From contig NZ_AULT01000005.1 of the NCBI RefSeq assembly GCF_000422425.1, positions 62,001 through 126,000 of the forward strand: a stretch of 64,000 bases of DNA. Reading direction: 5' to 3'. This DNA comes from Oceanospirillum beijerinckii DSM 7166. GTDB lineage: Bacteria; Pseudomonadota; Gammaproteobacteria; Pseudomonadales; Halomonadaceae. Under the pieces are notes generated by a model. It saw only the letters and a program-made list of their open reading frames with translations. It was not told the origin of the DNA and ran no database searches. Both the position numbers and the translations under genes were made by a program. This document shows positions 57,143 through 64,000 of this stretch, piece after piece (position 1 is the stretch's first letter; each line of letters opens with the position of its first letter).

Positions 57143-57288
57143 TCTTCTCGCAAAGCCTTGCTCAGGTGAGAGTCAGACAGTTGTTAGAAACTCTGTTTGA
57201 AAATGGGAAGATGATGCAGCACAGTCAAAACTGCCGTTAAACAGATAAAACCTTCACCGGGTTGTTTAACATAAGGGCAGCACATTAT

Positions 57289-57373
<85 letters not shown>

Positions 57374-57774
57374 TCAGTTTTTATCCCATTATTTTAAATC
57401 TGTATTTCTGATAGTTACCCTTCCTGTATCTTTGATTTCCTGTTTTATCTGTTTATTTTTCTCTTCGATATCTTCTTTTCTATGCTTCTCTTTCTATATT
57501 TTGCTTGATGTCAGGCGCTATTGATTTTACTGATGATATTTGTATTGATCGGGTATAGAGGTGGGCTGTGCACTGGCTTTAATTTCAGGCACAAAAAAGC
57601 CGATTTCGGTTTATCACCTCAATCGGCAAACTCTTAGCGAGTGAAGTAACTGTTTGACCTCCTGGGTAGGCTGGCCTATCGGCAACCAAGCGTGATTCGC
57701 GCCAGGACAGTTTATGTTTTCAGTCAGATTCTTCCTGCTGTGAACATTGAAATGCTCACAGCAGTGCAGAGCGA
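57374..57774. other. Gene-free, pyrimidine-rich stretch
   Basis: After the tRNA pair, about 100 bp (57405-57510) are strikingly T/C-rich on the plus strand. The terminator of the opposing acyl-CoA dehydrogenase gene lies at 57593-57627. No gene is visible. Confidence 0.5.
57593..57627 (-). terminator. Terminator of the first acyl-CoA dehydrogenase gene
   Basis: On the minus strand GCCGATTGAGGT pairs with ACCGAAATCGGC over a short loop with small internal mismatches, followed by TTTTTTGTG. Confidence 0.8.
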
Positions 57775-59571
57775 TTATTCACCGTAAAACAGGTTCTCAT
57801 CCATCGCCATTAGTGTCTCAGCACCGGCATTCACCTGGGCTGCCAGCGCAGCGGCTTTTGGCAGTTCACGGGCGAAGAAGTAATTGGCTACTTTGACCTT
57901 ACTGTCGTAGAAGCCACTGGTATCATCTGTCGCTTTTGGTGCTGCAACGGCTGCCATGCGAGTCCACATGTAAGCGTAAGTCACCAGGCCAAACAGGTTC
58001 AGGTAATCAACAGAAGCGGCACCGATCTCTTCCGGGTTGCTCTGTGCGCGGGCACGGACGTTATCAGTGACCTGTACCAGAGTTTCCAGTGCGGCTCCCA
58101 GTTTTTCCAGATAAGGCTGTACCGCAGTGTTATCGGCATTTTGCGCCATAAACTCACGGATATCGGCCTCAAACAGTTTGACGTATTCGCCTTTATTGGC
58201 GACGACTTTACGCCCCATCAGGTCCAGTGCCTGAATACCGTTGGTGCCTTCGTAGATCTGGGCGATACGGGCATCACGCACATACTGCTCGGCACCCCAC
58301 TCGCGGATATAGCCCTGACCACCGTAGATCTGCTGAGCAGTGATAGTGCAATCCAGGCCGCGATCGGTCAGATAGGCTTTGGCTACCGGTGTCAGCAGGG
58401 CGACCAGATCCCCGGCTTTTTTGCGGGTGTCTTCATCCTGATGGAACTTAGAAATATCCAGCTGCATGCCGACGTAAGAGGCAAAGGCGCGACCGGCTTC
58501 GTTATAAGCGCGTACATTCAATGCCATACGACGTACATCCGGGTGCACCATGATGTTGTCAGCAGATTTTTCCGGGTATTTGGCACCGGTTGGGGAGCGG
58601 CTTTGAGTACGCTCCTGTGCGAAGTCCATCGCGCTCTGATACGCTACTTCACCCAGGCCAAGACCCTGAATGCCGATAGACAGACGCTCGTAGTTCATCA
58701 TGGTGAACATGCAGGCCAGGCCTTTGTTAGGCTCGCCAATCATCCAGCCCTGAGCGCCATCAAAGTTCATTACGCAGGTAGCAGAACCCTTGATGCCCAT
58801 CTTGTGTTCGATGGAACCACAGAAGGCCGGGTTACGCTCGCCCAGAGAACCATCTTCGTTGATCAGGAACTTAGGTACCATAAACAGGGAGATACCACGG
58901 GAGCCTGCTGGTGCATCCGGCAGTTTCGCCAGTACCAGGTGGATGATGTTGTCACACAGATCGTGTTCACCGCCGGTGATAAAGATCTTAGTACCTGTGA
59001 TCTTGTAAGAGCCATCATCGTTTGGTTCTGCTTTTGTGCGGATCAGGCCCAGATCGGTACCTGAGTGCGGCTCGGTCAGACACATAGTGCCTAACCAGCG
59101 GCCTTCATACATGGCAGGCAGCAGTTGCTCTTTCATCGCTTCGTCAGCGTGATTGTCCAGGCACAGTGCCGCGCCACTGTTCAGTGCCGGGTACAGCGCA
59201 AAAGAGGCATTGGCAGCGTACAGCATCTCTTCAAACAGCACAGTCAGCATTTTTGGCATGCCCTGACCGCCAAATTCCGGATTACCGCCCAGACCCATCC
59301 AGCCGCTTTCAGCCATTAGGTCGTAAGCCGCTTTAAAGCCTTCCGGTGTGGTTACTTCGGAATCTTTAAACTGGCAACCTTCCTCATCACCGGTACGGTT
59401 CAGTGGGAACAGTTCGTTTTCTGTAACCTTGGCGCCCTCTTCCAGAATGGCGTCCACCAGATCCGGTGTCACCTCTTCGGTGGCCGGCATTGCGGACCAG
59501 ACTTTTTCCGCTTCAAACACTTCATTCAGAACAAAGCGCATATCGCGCAGAGGAGCTTTATACTTAGCCAT
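57775..59571 (-). CDS. Acyl-CoA dehydrogenase (large, FadE/DmdC-like), paralog 1
   Basis: The 598-aa flavoenzyme has an N-terminal helical domain and a middle beta domain with MCLTEPHSGTDLGLIRTKAE and GTKIFITGGEHD. The C-terminal four-helix part has the catalytic-Glu motif IYEGTNGIQALDLMGRK, and an extra domain of about 130 residues typical of this subfamily follows. Related enzymes are the PA0506/PA0508-type acyl-CoA dehydrogenases of Pseudomonas and DmdC (methylthiopropanoyl-CoA). Chain length cannot be inferred. It is the same type as the gene at 60.0 kb but has its own promoter region and terminator, so it is not in one operon with it. A perfect inverted repeat lies upstream at 59700-59721. 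Confidence 0.92.
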   Translation of the reverse strand: MAKYKAPLRDMRFVLNEVFEAEKVWSAMPATEEVTPDLVDAILEEGAKVTENELFPLNRTGDEEGCQFKDSEVTTPEGFKAAYDLMAESGWMGLGGNPEFGGQGMPKMLTVLFEEMLYAANASFALYPALNSGAALCLDNHADEAMKEQLLPAMYEGRWLGTMCLTEPHSGTDLGLIRTKAEPNDDGSYKITGTKIFITGGEHDLCDNIIHLVLAKLPDAPAGSRGISLFMVPKFLINEDGSLGERNPAFCGSIEHKMGIKGSATCVMNFDGAQGWMIGEPNKGLACMFTMMNYERLSIGIQGLGLGEVAYQSAMDFAQERTQSRSPTGAKYPEKSADNIMVHPDVRRMALNVRAYNEAGRAFASYVGMQLDISKFHQDEDTRKKAGDLVALLTPVAKAYLTDRGLDCTITAQQIYGGQGYIREWGAEQYVRDARIAQIYEGTNGIQALDLMGRKVVANKGEYVKLFEADIREFMAQNADNTAVQPYLEKLGAALETLVQVTDNVRARAQSNPEEIGAASVDYLNLFGLVTYAYMWTRMAAVAAPKATDDTSGFYDSKVKVANYFFARELPKAAALAAQVNAGAETLMAMDENLFYGE

Positions 59572-60042
59572 TGAGATATTTCCCCCAGGAATTTTGACGC
59601 CTGAACGATCAAAACAGCGTAATCATACCGATCTGACAGGATTGACTCTGTGAGGGTTGATTAGGCGCTTTTAATGCGGACTGATAAGTTTCAGGCTGCG
59701 ACCAGATTTTAATTTCTGGTCATATTACTGAATGCCCCAAGGTGGAGCCAGCAGGATGTGTGACCCATGAGTTCAGGTTTTATGGGCGATTGCGGGTAAG
59801 TTGAGCTGTGAAGCGGCCTACGGCGGTGTCAATGTTTTGCGTTGCAGCAAATAGTCTAATGCCGACCGGCAAGTCACTTGGAGCTATCTCATTTTTCAGG
59901 GTGGAATTGAGCCGTTGCGGTTGGTGGTATGGCGAAGATAGCCAAACAGAAGAGAGAAAAGCAGGCCTTCCCTGGCCTGCTGAAATCTCGGATGTAGATA
60001 GCGCTTGTGATCGCGTGCTACGTTTAAAGATTGATGGTCGGT
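59572..60042. other. Intergenic region between the two acyl-CoA dehydrogenase genes
   Basis: These 471 bp hold an inverted repeat GACCAGA-N8-TCTGGTC (59700-59721), possibly an operator for the downstream minus-strand gene, and the terminator of the upstream one (59957-59981). No gene is credible. Confidence 0.5.
59957..59981 (-). terminator. Terminator of the second acyl-CoA dehydrogenase gene
   Basis: On the minus strand AGCAGGCC-N6-GGCCTGCT is a perfect 8-bp stem followed by TTTCTCTCTT. Confidence 0.75.
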
Positions 60043-61848
60043 TTAGATCTCAAAACCTGCACCAAACTGCTCGTCATCCATCGCCATCAGGCTGTCGCCA
60101 CCCTGTGCGATAGTTGCGGCCAGGGCTTGAGTGCGTGGGAACAGCTTGCTGAAGTAGAACTGAGCCGTGGCCAGTTTGCCTTTGTAGAAGGCTTCTTCAG
60201 TAGTGCCTGCTGCCAGTGCATCCTGCGCGACTTTTGCGGCTTTCGCCCAGAAGTAACCCAGAGTCACGTAACCGGAGTACATCAGGTAATCCACAGAGGC
60301 AGCACCCACTTCGTCGCGGTTCTGCATCGCTTTCATACCGATCTGCATGGTGATATCACCCCACTCTTTATTGGCCTTAGCCAGAGGTGCGATCAGTGCA
60401 GTCAGCTCTTCGTTGCCTTCTTCAGCCTGACAGAACTTGTGTACTTGCTTAGTGAACTTGCGCAGGCTTTCACCTTGGTTCATCAGGATCTTACGACCCA
60501 GCAGATCCAGTGCCTGAATACCGGTAGTACCTTCATACAGCAGGGTGATACGGCTATCACGCACAAACTGCTCCATGCCCCACTCGTGGATAAAGCCGTG
60601 GCCACCAAAACACTGCAGGCCTTGGTTGGTAGACTCGAAGCCCGCTTCGGTCAGGAAGGCTTTTACGATAGGGGTTAGTAGACCCAGCAGGTCATCGGCA
60701 TCTTTTGCATCTTCACCACCGGCAGACACCTGATCGATCAGTTGTGCGGTGTAGTAGATCAGTGCGCGACCACCTTCAGCAAAAGCTTTCTGGGTCAGCA
60801 GCATACGGCGTACATCCGGGTGTACGATGATAGGATCAGCTGGTTTTTCCGGCGCTTGTGGTCCGTTCAGAGAGCGCATCTGCAGACGGTCACGGGCGTA
60901 AGCCAGGGAGTTCTGGTAAGCCACCTCGGTCAGGCCCAGACCCTGAATACCCACACCGATACGCGCCGCATTCATCATCACGAACATATAGGACAGGCCC
61001 TTGTTCGGTTCACCGATGATATAACCTTTCGCATCGTCAAAGTTCATCACACAGGTGCTGTTACCGTGGATGCCCATTTTATGCTCGATAGAACCGCACT
61101 GAACGCCATTACGCTCACCAGGCTCACCGTTCGCATCCGGGGTGAACTTAGGCACGATAAACAGAGAGATCCCTTTGGAACCTTCCGGTGCATCAGGCAG
61201 TTTCGCCAGTACCAGATGCACGATGTTATCGGACATATCGTGCTCACCGGCGGAGATAAATATTTTGGTGCCGCTGATAGAGAAGCTGCCATCCGCCTGC
61301 GGCTCAGCTTTGGTGCGGATCAGACCCAGATCAGTACCACAGTGAGGCTCGGTCAGACACATGGTGCCAGTCCAGCTACCTTCGATCATTTTGCTCAGAT
61401 AGGTTTGCTTCTGCTCTTCGGTGCCGTGGTGCTGCAGAGCATCCATCGCGCCGTGAGACAGGCCAGGGTACATGCCCCAGGACAGGTTGGATGAACAGAT
61501 CATTTCATTCAGTACCATGCCCAGAGACTGAGGCAGACCCTGACCGCCGTAGTTCGGGTCCTGAGTCATGGAAGGCCAGCCGCCCTCTACAAACTGCTTG
61601 TAAGCTTCTTTAAAGCCTTTAGGCGTGGTGACTTCACCATCGTTGTACTGACAGCCCTCGGTATCGCCGCTTTGGTTCAGCGGGGTCAGTACCTCTTCTG
61701 CAAATTTGGCACCTTCTTCCAGGATCGCCCCAATAATCTCAGGCGAGGCCTCTTCACCGTTAGGCAGCTGTGCGTAGTGGGCTGGGAAATCCAGAATCTC
61801 ATCCATCACAAAGCGGATATCACGTAAAGGAGCTTTATAAGTTGGCAT
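60043..61848 (-). CDS. Acyl-CoA dehydrogenase (large, FadE/DmdC-like), paralog 2
   Basis: The 601-aa protein is clearly homologous to its neighbour throughout: YKAPLRDIRFVMDE at the N-terminus, MCLTEPHCGTDLGLIRTKAE, GTKIFISAGEHDMSDN and the catalytic-Glu motif LLYEGTTGIQALDLLGRK. It catalyses the first oxidation of beta-oxidation, on an unknown chain length. A PsrA-type box lies about 170 bp upstream, so fatty-acid-responsive repression is likely. The Pseudomonas homologue PA0506 is a known PsrA target. Confidence 0.93.
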   Translation of the reverse strand: MPTYKAPLRDIRFVMDEILDFPAHYAQLPNGEEASPEIIGAILEEGAKFAEEVLTPLNQSGDTEGCQYNDGEVTTPKGFKEAYKQFVEGGWPSMTQDPNYGGQGLPQSLGMVLNEMICSSNLSWGMYPGLSHGAMDALQHHGTEEQKQTYLSKMIEGSWTGTMCLTEPHCGTDLGLIRTKAEPQADGSFSISGTKIFISAGEHDMSDNIVHLVLAKLPDAPEGSKGISLFIVPKFTPDANGEPGERNGVQCGSIEHKMGIHGNSTCVMNFDDAKGYIIGEPNKGLSYMFVMMNAARIGVGIQGLGLTEVAYQNSLAYARDRLQMRSLNGPQAPEKPADPIIVHPDVRRMLLTQKAFAEGGRALIYYTAQLIDQVSAGGEDAKDADDLLGLLTPIVKAFLTEAGFESTNQGLQCFGGHGFIHEWGMEQFVRDSRITLLYEGTTGIQALDLLGRKILMNQGESLRKFTKQVHKFCQAEEGNEELTALIAPLAKANKEWGDITMQIGMKAMQNRDEVGAASVDYLMYSGYVTLGYFWAKAAKVAQDALAAGTTEEAFYKGKLATAQFYFSKLFPRTQALAATIAQGGDSLMAMDDEQFGAGFEI

Positions 61849-62013
61849 AACGACCTCGGCTTTTCTGTTCTTGTTCGTATCGAAATAAAAGTTCGGGTGG
61901 TTAGCGGATCAATGGCCGAAGCGTTGGGCTGTTGATCAATGACTTTTATTTCAGCTTTATGGAAGAAGTTTAGTTTGTTAATCCGTAGTTTGTGGTTGGG
62001 TTGAACAAACTAA

Positions 62014-62031
62014 TTCAAACGTATGTTTGAA
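62014..62031. promoter_or_regulatory. PsrA-type fatty-acid regulator box
   Basis: TTCAAAC-GTAT-GTTTGAA has perfect 7-bp arms and contains CAAAC-N4-GTTTG, matching the published PsrA motif (G/C)AAAC-N2-4-GTTT(G/C). It lies between the acyl-CoA dehydrogenase gene and the next unit. psrA itself is not in the window. Confidence 0.7.
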
Positions 62032-62093
62032 ACTTATGATAGAGAGCGGTCAGGGTCAAGAAAAATTTTTGATTTTTATGTGGGAAATTAAAC

Positions 62094-62121
62094 AAAAAGC
62101 CCAGCACTAAGGCTGGGCTTT
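62094..62121 (-). terminator. Terminator of the SprA-like gene
   Basis: On the minus strand AAAGCCCAGC pairs with GCTGGGCTTT over a 7-base loop and runs into TTGTTT. Confidence 0.9.
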
Positions 62122-62125
62122 CGAG

Positions 62126-62938
62126 TTAAGCTGAAATGGATACTTGTTGGCCGATTGGCTCAGGAGGGTAAGTTAAGCCAAGAGAATCAAAGCGTTGCAG
62201 TAACTGCTGTGCCTGTGACGGTGCGGGATTAGCTTGCTGAAAAATATTGCTGGTAAAGCGTTGTGGGAAGCTCAAGCCAAAACTGAATTGTTTCTGTTGG
62301 GGGCGGTTGCTTTCCAGGGTTGCGCTATTTGCGGCGGCACTGGAGCCAATGGCTGAACTGCCAACACTGCTATCTGAGGTGTTCTCAGTGGTATTATTTA
62401 TTGCGGCAGGAGCATTGATGTTGCCTGTTTCGGAGTTCTCTGAAGTTTCTTCGGCCCTATCGCTTTCCAGTACTTCTTTGGCTTCTTCAGCTTTTCTTAT
62501 TTGAATTTCAGCTTGGGCTTCATTGCCCATGCTGCGAGCTTCGCCAGCCACTTTAAAATCTTGAGGTGAAGGCTGGGCAGGAGCAAGGGCGGCACGTTCA
62601 ACAATATCCGCTTTTACAACGGTATCTTCCGGTTCTTCTTCTTCCGAGACATCAATATTAACATGACCACCGGTAGCATATTGGCGGCCATCAGGACCTT
62701 CGGTGAGGTCATATTGGGGAGCCGAAGCGTATTCACCACCGACGTTGGCGTGGGCTTCTTCGTGAGCGCGCACCTCCGCATCCCGTTTGCTGAGATCAGA
62801 GATAACTTTCTGTTTTTCGCGCTCCAGTTCCGCCTGCTGTTGATCATCAGGTTCGGCGTCAAGACCACGCTCTTTTTGGCGATAGTCCTGTACAAGACGG
62901 CTATAACTGGAGGCGTTGCTAATGGTTGGTATATCCAT
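62126..62938 (-). CDS. SprA-family putative zinc metalloprotease
   Basis: The 270-aa protein has an N-terminal coiled coil (about 30-58). The family core follows at about 56-97, with AEVRAHEEAHANVGGEYA, TEGPDGRQYATGGHVNIDV and an HExxH-type site HEEAH at residues 59-63. A Glu-rich region and then a Ser/Asn/Ala-rich, low-complexity tail follow. No signal peptide is seen. The family is annotated as putative metalloproteases related to Shewanella SprA. Activity is not demonstrated here. It lies downstream of cheR but has its own terminator, and a further hairpin separates it from cheR. Confidence 0.82.
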   Translation of the reverse strand: MDIPTISNASSYSRLVQDYRQKERGLDAEPDDQQQAELEREKQKVISDLSKRDAEVRAHEEAHANVGGEYASAPQYDLTEGPDGRQYATGGHVNIDVSEEEEPEDTVVKADIVERAALAPAQPSPQDFKVAGEARSMGNEAQAEIQIRKAEEAKEVLESDRAEETSENSETGNINAPAAINNTTENTSDSSVGSSAIGSSAAANSATLESNRPQQKQFSFGLSFPQRFTSNIFQQANPAPSQAQQLLQRFDSLGLTYPPEPIGQQVSISA

Positions 62939-63038
62939 AACTCGCCCCGTAATTAACCAGTTGATAAGCTAATTATGGCGGATTTTTCGCAGAAGTTCCT
63001 AGCATTTTTTTGTAACTTCACGGGATTTATCGCAAACT

Positions 63039-63074
63039 AAAAAAGCCCATTTTTTACATCAAATGGGCTTTTTT
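63039..63074. terminator. Terminator of cheR
   Basis: AAAAAAGCCCATTT pairs with AAATGGGCTTTTTT around an 8-base loop. It has runs of A and T on both sides and lies just after cheR on the minus strand. Confidence 0.92.
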
Positions 63075-63099
63075 ATTTAAATCATAGAGTTAAAGGAAA

Positions 63100-63939
63100 T
63101 TACTTGGCGCGATAAATAATTCCTGGGCGACACTGAACCATTTCGTAGAGATCTGGCATATTGCTTAATGCTTCTGAAGCACCTAAAAACAGATAACCAC
63201 CTGGCTTGAGGGTGCCATGGATTCGAGTCAGGATATCCTTTTTCAGATCCGCTGAAAAATAGATCAGCACATTGCGGCAAAAGACAATATCGAATTTGCC
63301 CAGCATGGAATAGCTATGGAGCAGATTCATCGGCTTAAAGTCGACGCGCTGCTTAATCGGGGCCTTGACCGCCCAGCGTCCGTCTCCTGTCTGTTGAAAG
63401 AACTTGGTCAGGCGATCCTGAGACAAGCCTCGGCCCAGTGCCAGCATCTCATATTCACCGCTTTTAGCGGCGTTGAGTACCGTCGAGGAAATATCAGTGG
63501 CGACAATTCGTTCACCGGCTCGGAATGAGCCAGGGTTTTTCTGCTTAAATTCGTCCAGTACCATACTGATGGAGTACGGCTCCTGACCGGTAGAGCAGGC
63601 GGCTGACCAGATTTTGAGCTGTTGGCCGCCTAACGATTTACTCAATTCAGGTAGCAGCTGGTTCTGCAGAATATTAAACGGGTGGATATCTCTAAACCAT
63701 AGGGTTTCATTGGTGGTCATCGCATCCACTACCGCTTCTTTCAAGCCGGATCTGGGGTGTGATGTGATCGCTTTGGTTAATTCCCCAAGCGTGGTCATAC
63801 CGTGTTGCGCCATGATTTTGTTCAGGCGGCTGGTGACAAGATACTGCTTGTTGTCTCCCAGTAGAATGCCGCAGGCATCCTGGAGAAACTTTCTAAATGC
63901 ATCGTAATCTTGTGTACCTATGGTTCTGACAGTCGACAT
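63100..63939 (-). CDS. cheR: Chemotaxis protein methyltransferase CheR
   Basis: The 279-aa SAM-dependent methyltransferase adds methyl groups to receptor glutamates. The N-terminal helical domain (about 1-80) contains LVTSRLNKIMAQHG. The catalytic domain has TTNETLWFRD, the SAM site WSAACSTGQEPYSIS, ATDIS and VFCRNVLIYFS. A receptor of the right type is encoded at 3.2-5.2 kb. In marine gammaproteobacteria cheR often follows cheV near flagellar genes, which may lie beyond the right edge. Confidence 0.95.
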   Translation of the reverse strand: MSTVRTIGTQDYDAFRKFLQDACGILLGDNKQYLVTSRLNKIMAQHGMTTLGELTKAITSHPRSGLKEAVVDAMTTNETLWFRDIHPFNILQNQLLPELSKSLGGQQLKIWSAACSTGQEPYSISMVLDEFKQKNPGSFRAGERIVATDISSTVLNAAKSGEYEMLALGRGLSQDRLTKFFQQTGDGRWAVKAPIKQRVDFKPMNLLHSYSMLGKFDIVFCRNVLIYFSADLKKDILTRIHGTLKPGGYLFLGASEALSNMPDLYEMVQCRPGIIYRAK

Positions 63940-64000
63940 TCCTTGAACTCACTCAAGCAGAAATACTTTTTTACATATTATCACAAAATTGCTCAAAGAC

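Noticed and set aside
59808-60113. A 101-codon plus-strand frame between the acyl-CoA dehydrogenase genes
   Set aside because: It crosses the terminator and the 3' end of the opposing gene and shows no recognisable features.

Overview
The window is ordinary chromosomal DNA of a motile, heterotrophic gammaproteobacterium, most likely a marine Oceanospirillales-type organism. I infer this from the gene set and from regulatory motifs that fit gammaproteobacteria: a BirA operator before bioB, a PsrA-type box before an acyl-CoA dehydrogenase and a Zur-type box before a DUF1826-folE2 pair. No rRNA, prophage, transposase gene, CRISPR array or replication origin is visible. The only mobile-looking DNA is a family of about 140-bp imperfectly palindromic repeats (MITE/REP-like). 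It has eight copies, six of them full length, nearly all at the 3' ends of genes.

Layout. 1-5.3 kb: lptF and the start of lptG, divergent from pepA, then a chemoreceptor. 5.8-13.7 kb: transport and stress genes (AGCS amino-acid/Na+ symporter, Kef-type antiporter, peroxiredoxin-glutaredoxin hybrid, P2-type cation ATPase). 13.9-14.9 kb: an unrecognised pair, a Met-rich micro-ORF overlapping a gene for a 292-aa protein. 15.1-19.2 kb: cytochrome b561 and a small exported protein, divergent from an OmpR/histidine-kinase pair whose sensor domain has an extreme Asp-rich segment. 19.4-25.3 kb: putA with its divergent Lrp-type regulator and a Sel1 protein. 25.6-34.4 kb: a diguanylate cyclase, srkA, mltC, a YebC/YeeN protein, a DosC-like globin-coupled diguanylate cyclase and cinA. 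34.9-41.8 kb: a small conserved gene, parE-yqiA and holC-valS.

42-44.3 kb: three co-directional genes (His-rich membrane protein, HupE/UreJ protein, membrane anchor protein), probably a metal-uptake unit. 44.4-49.4 kb: a third diguanylate cyclase, an Lrp-family regulator divergent from a Gate-domain membrane protein plus rarD, and comF. 49.6-54.7 kb: a complete bioBFHCD cluster behind a BirA-overlapped promoter; bioA is not present. 55.0-56.8 kb: the DUF1826-folE2 pair behind a Zur-like box. 57.0-57.4 kb: two identical tRNA-Leu(UAG) genes. 57.8-61.8 kb: two paralogous large acyl-CoA dehydrogenases. 62.1-63.9 kb: a SprA-like putative metalloprotease and cheR.

Recurring themes are c-di-GMP signalling (three GGDEF proteins, two with an I-site), chemotaxis (receptor plus CheR), fatty-acid and proline catabolism, and metal economy. 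All function calls rest on motif recognition by eye; no database search was run.
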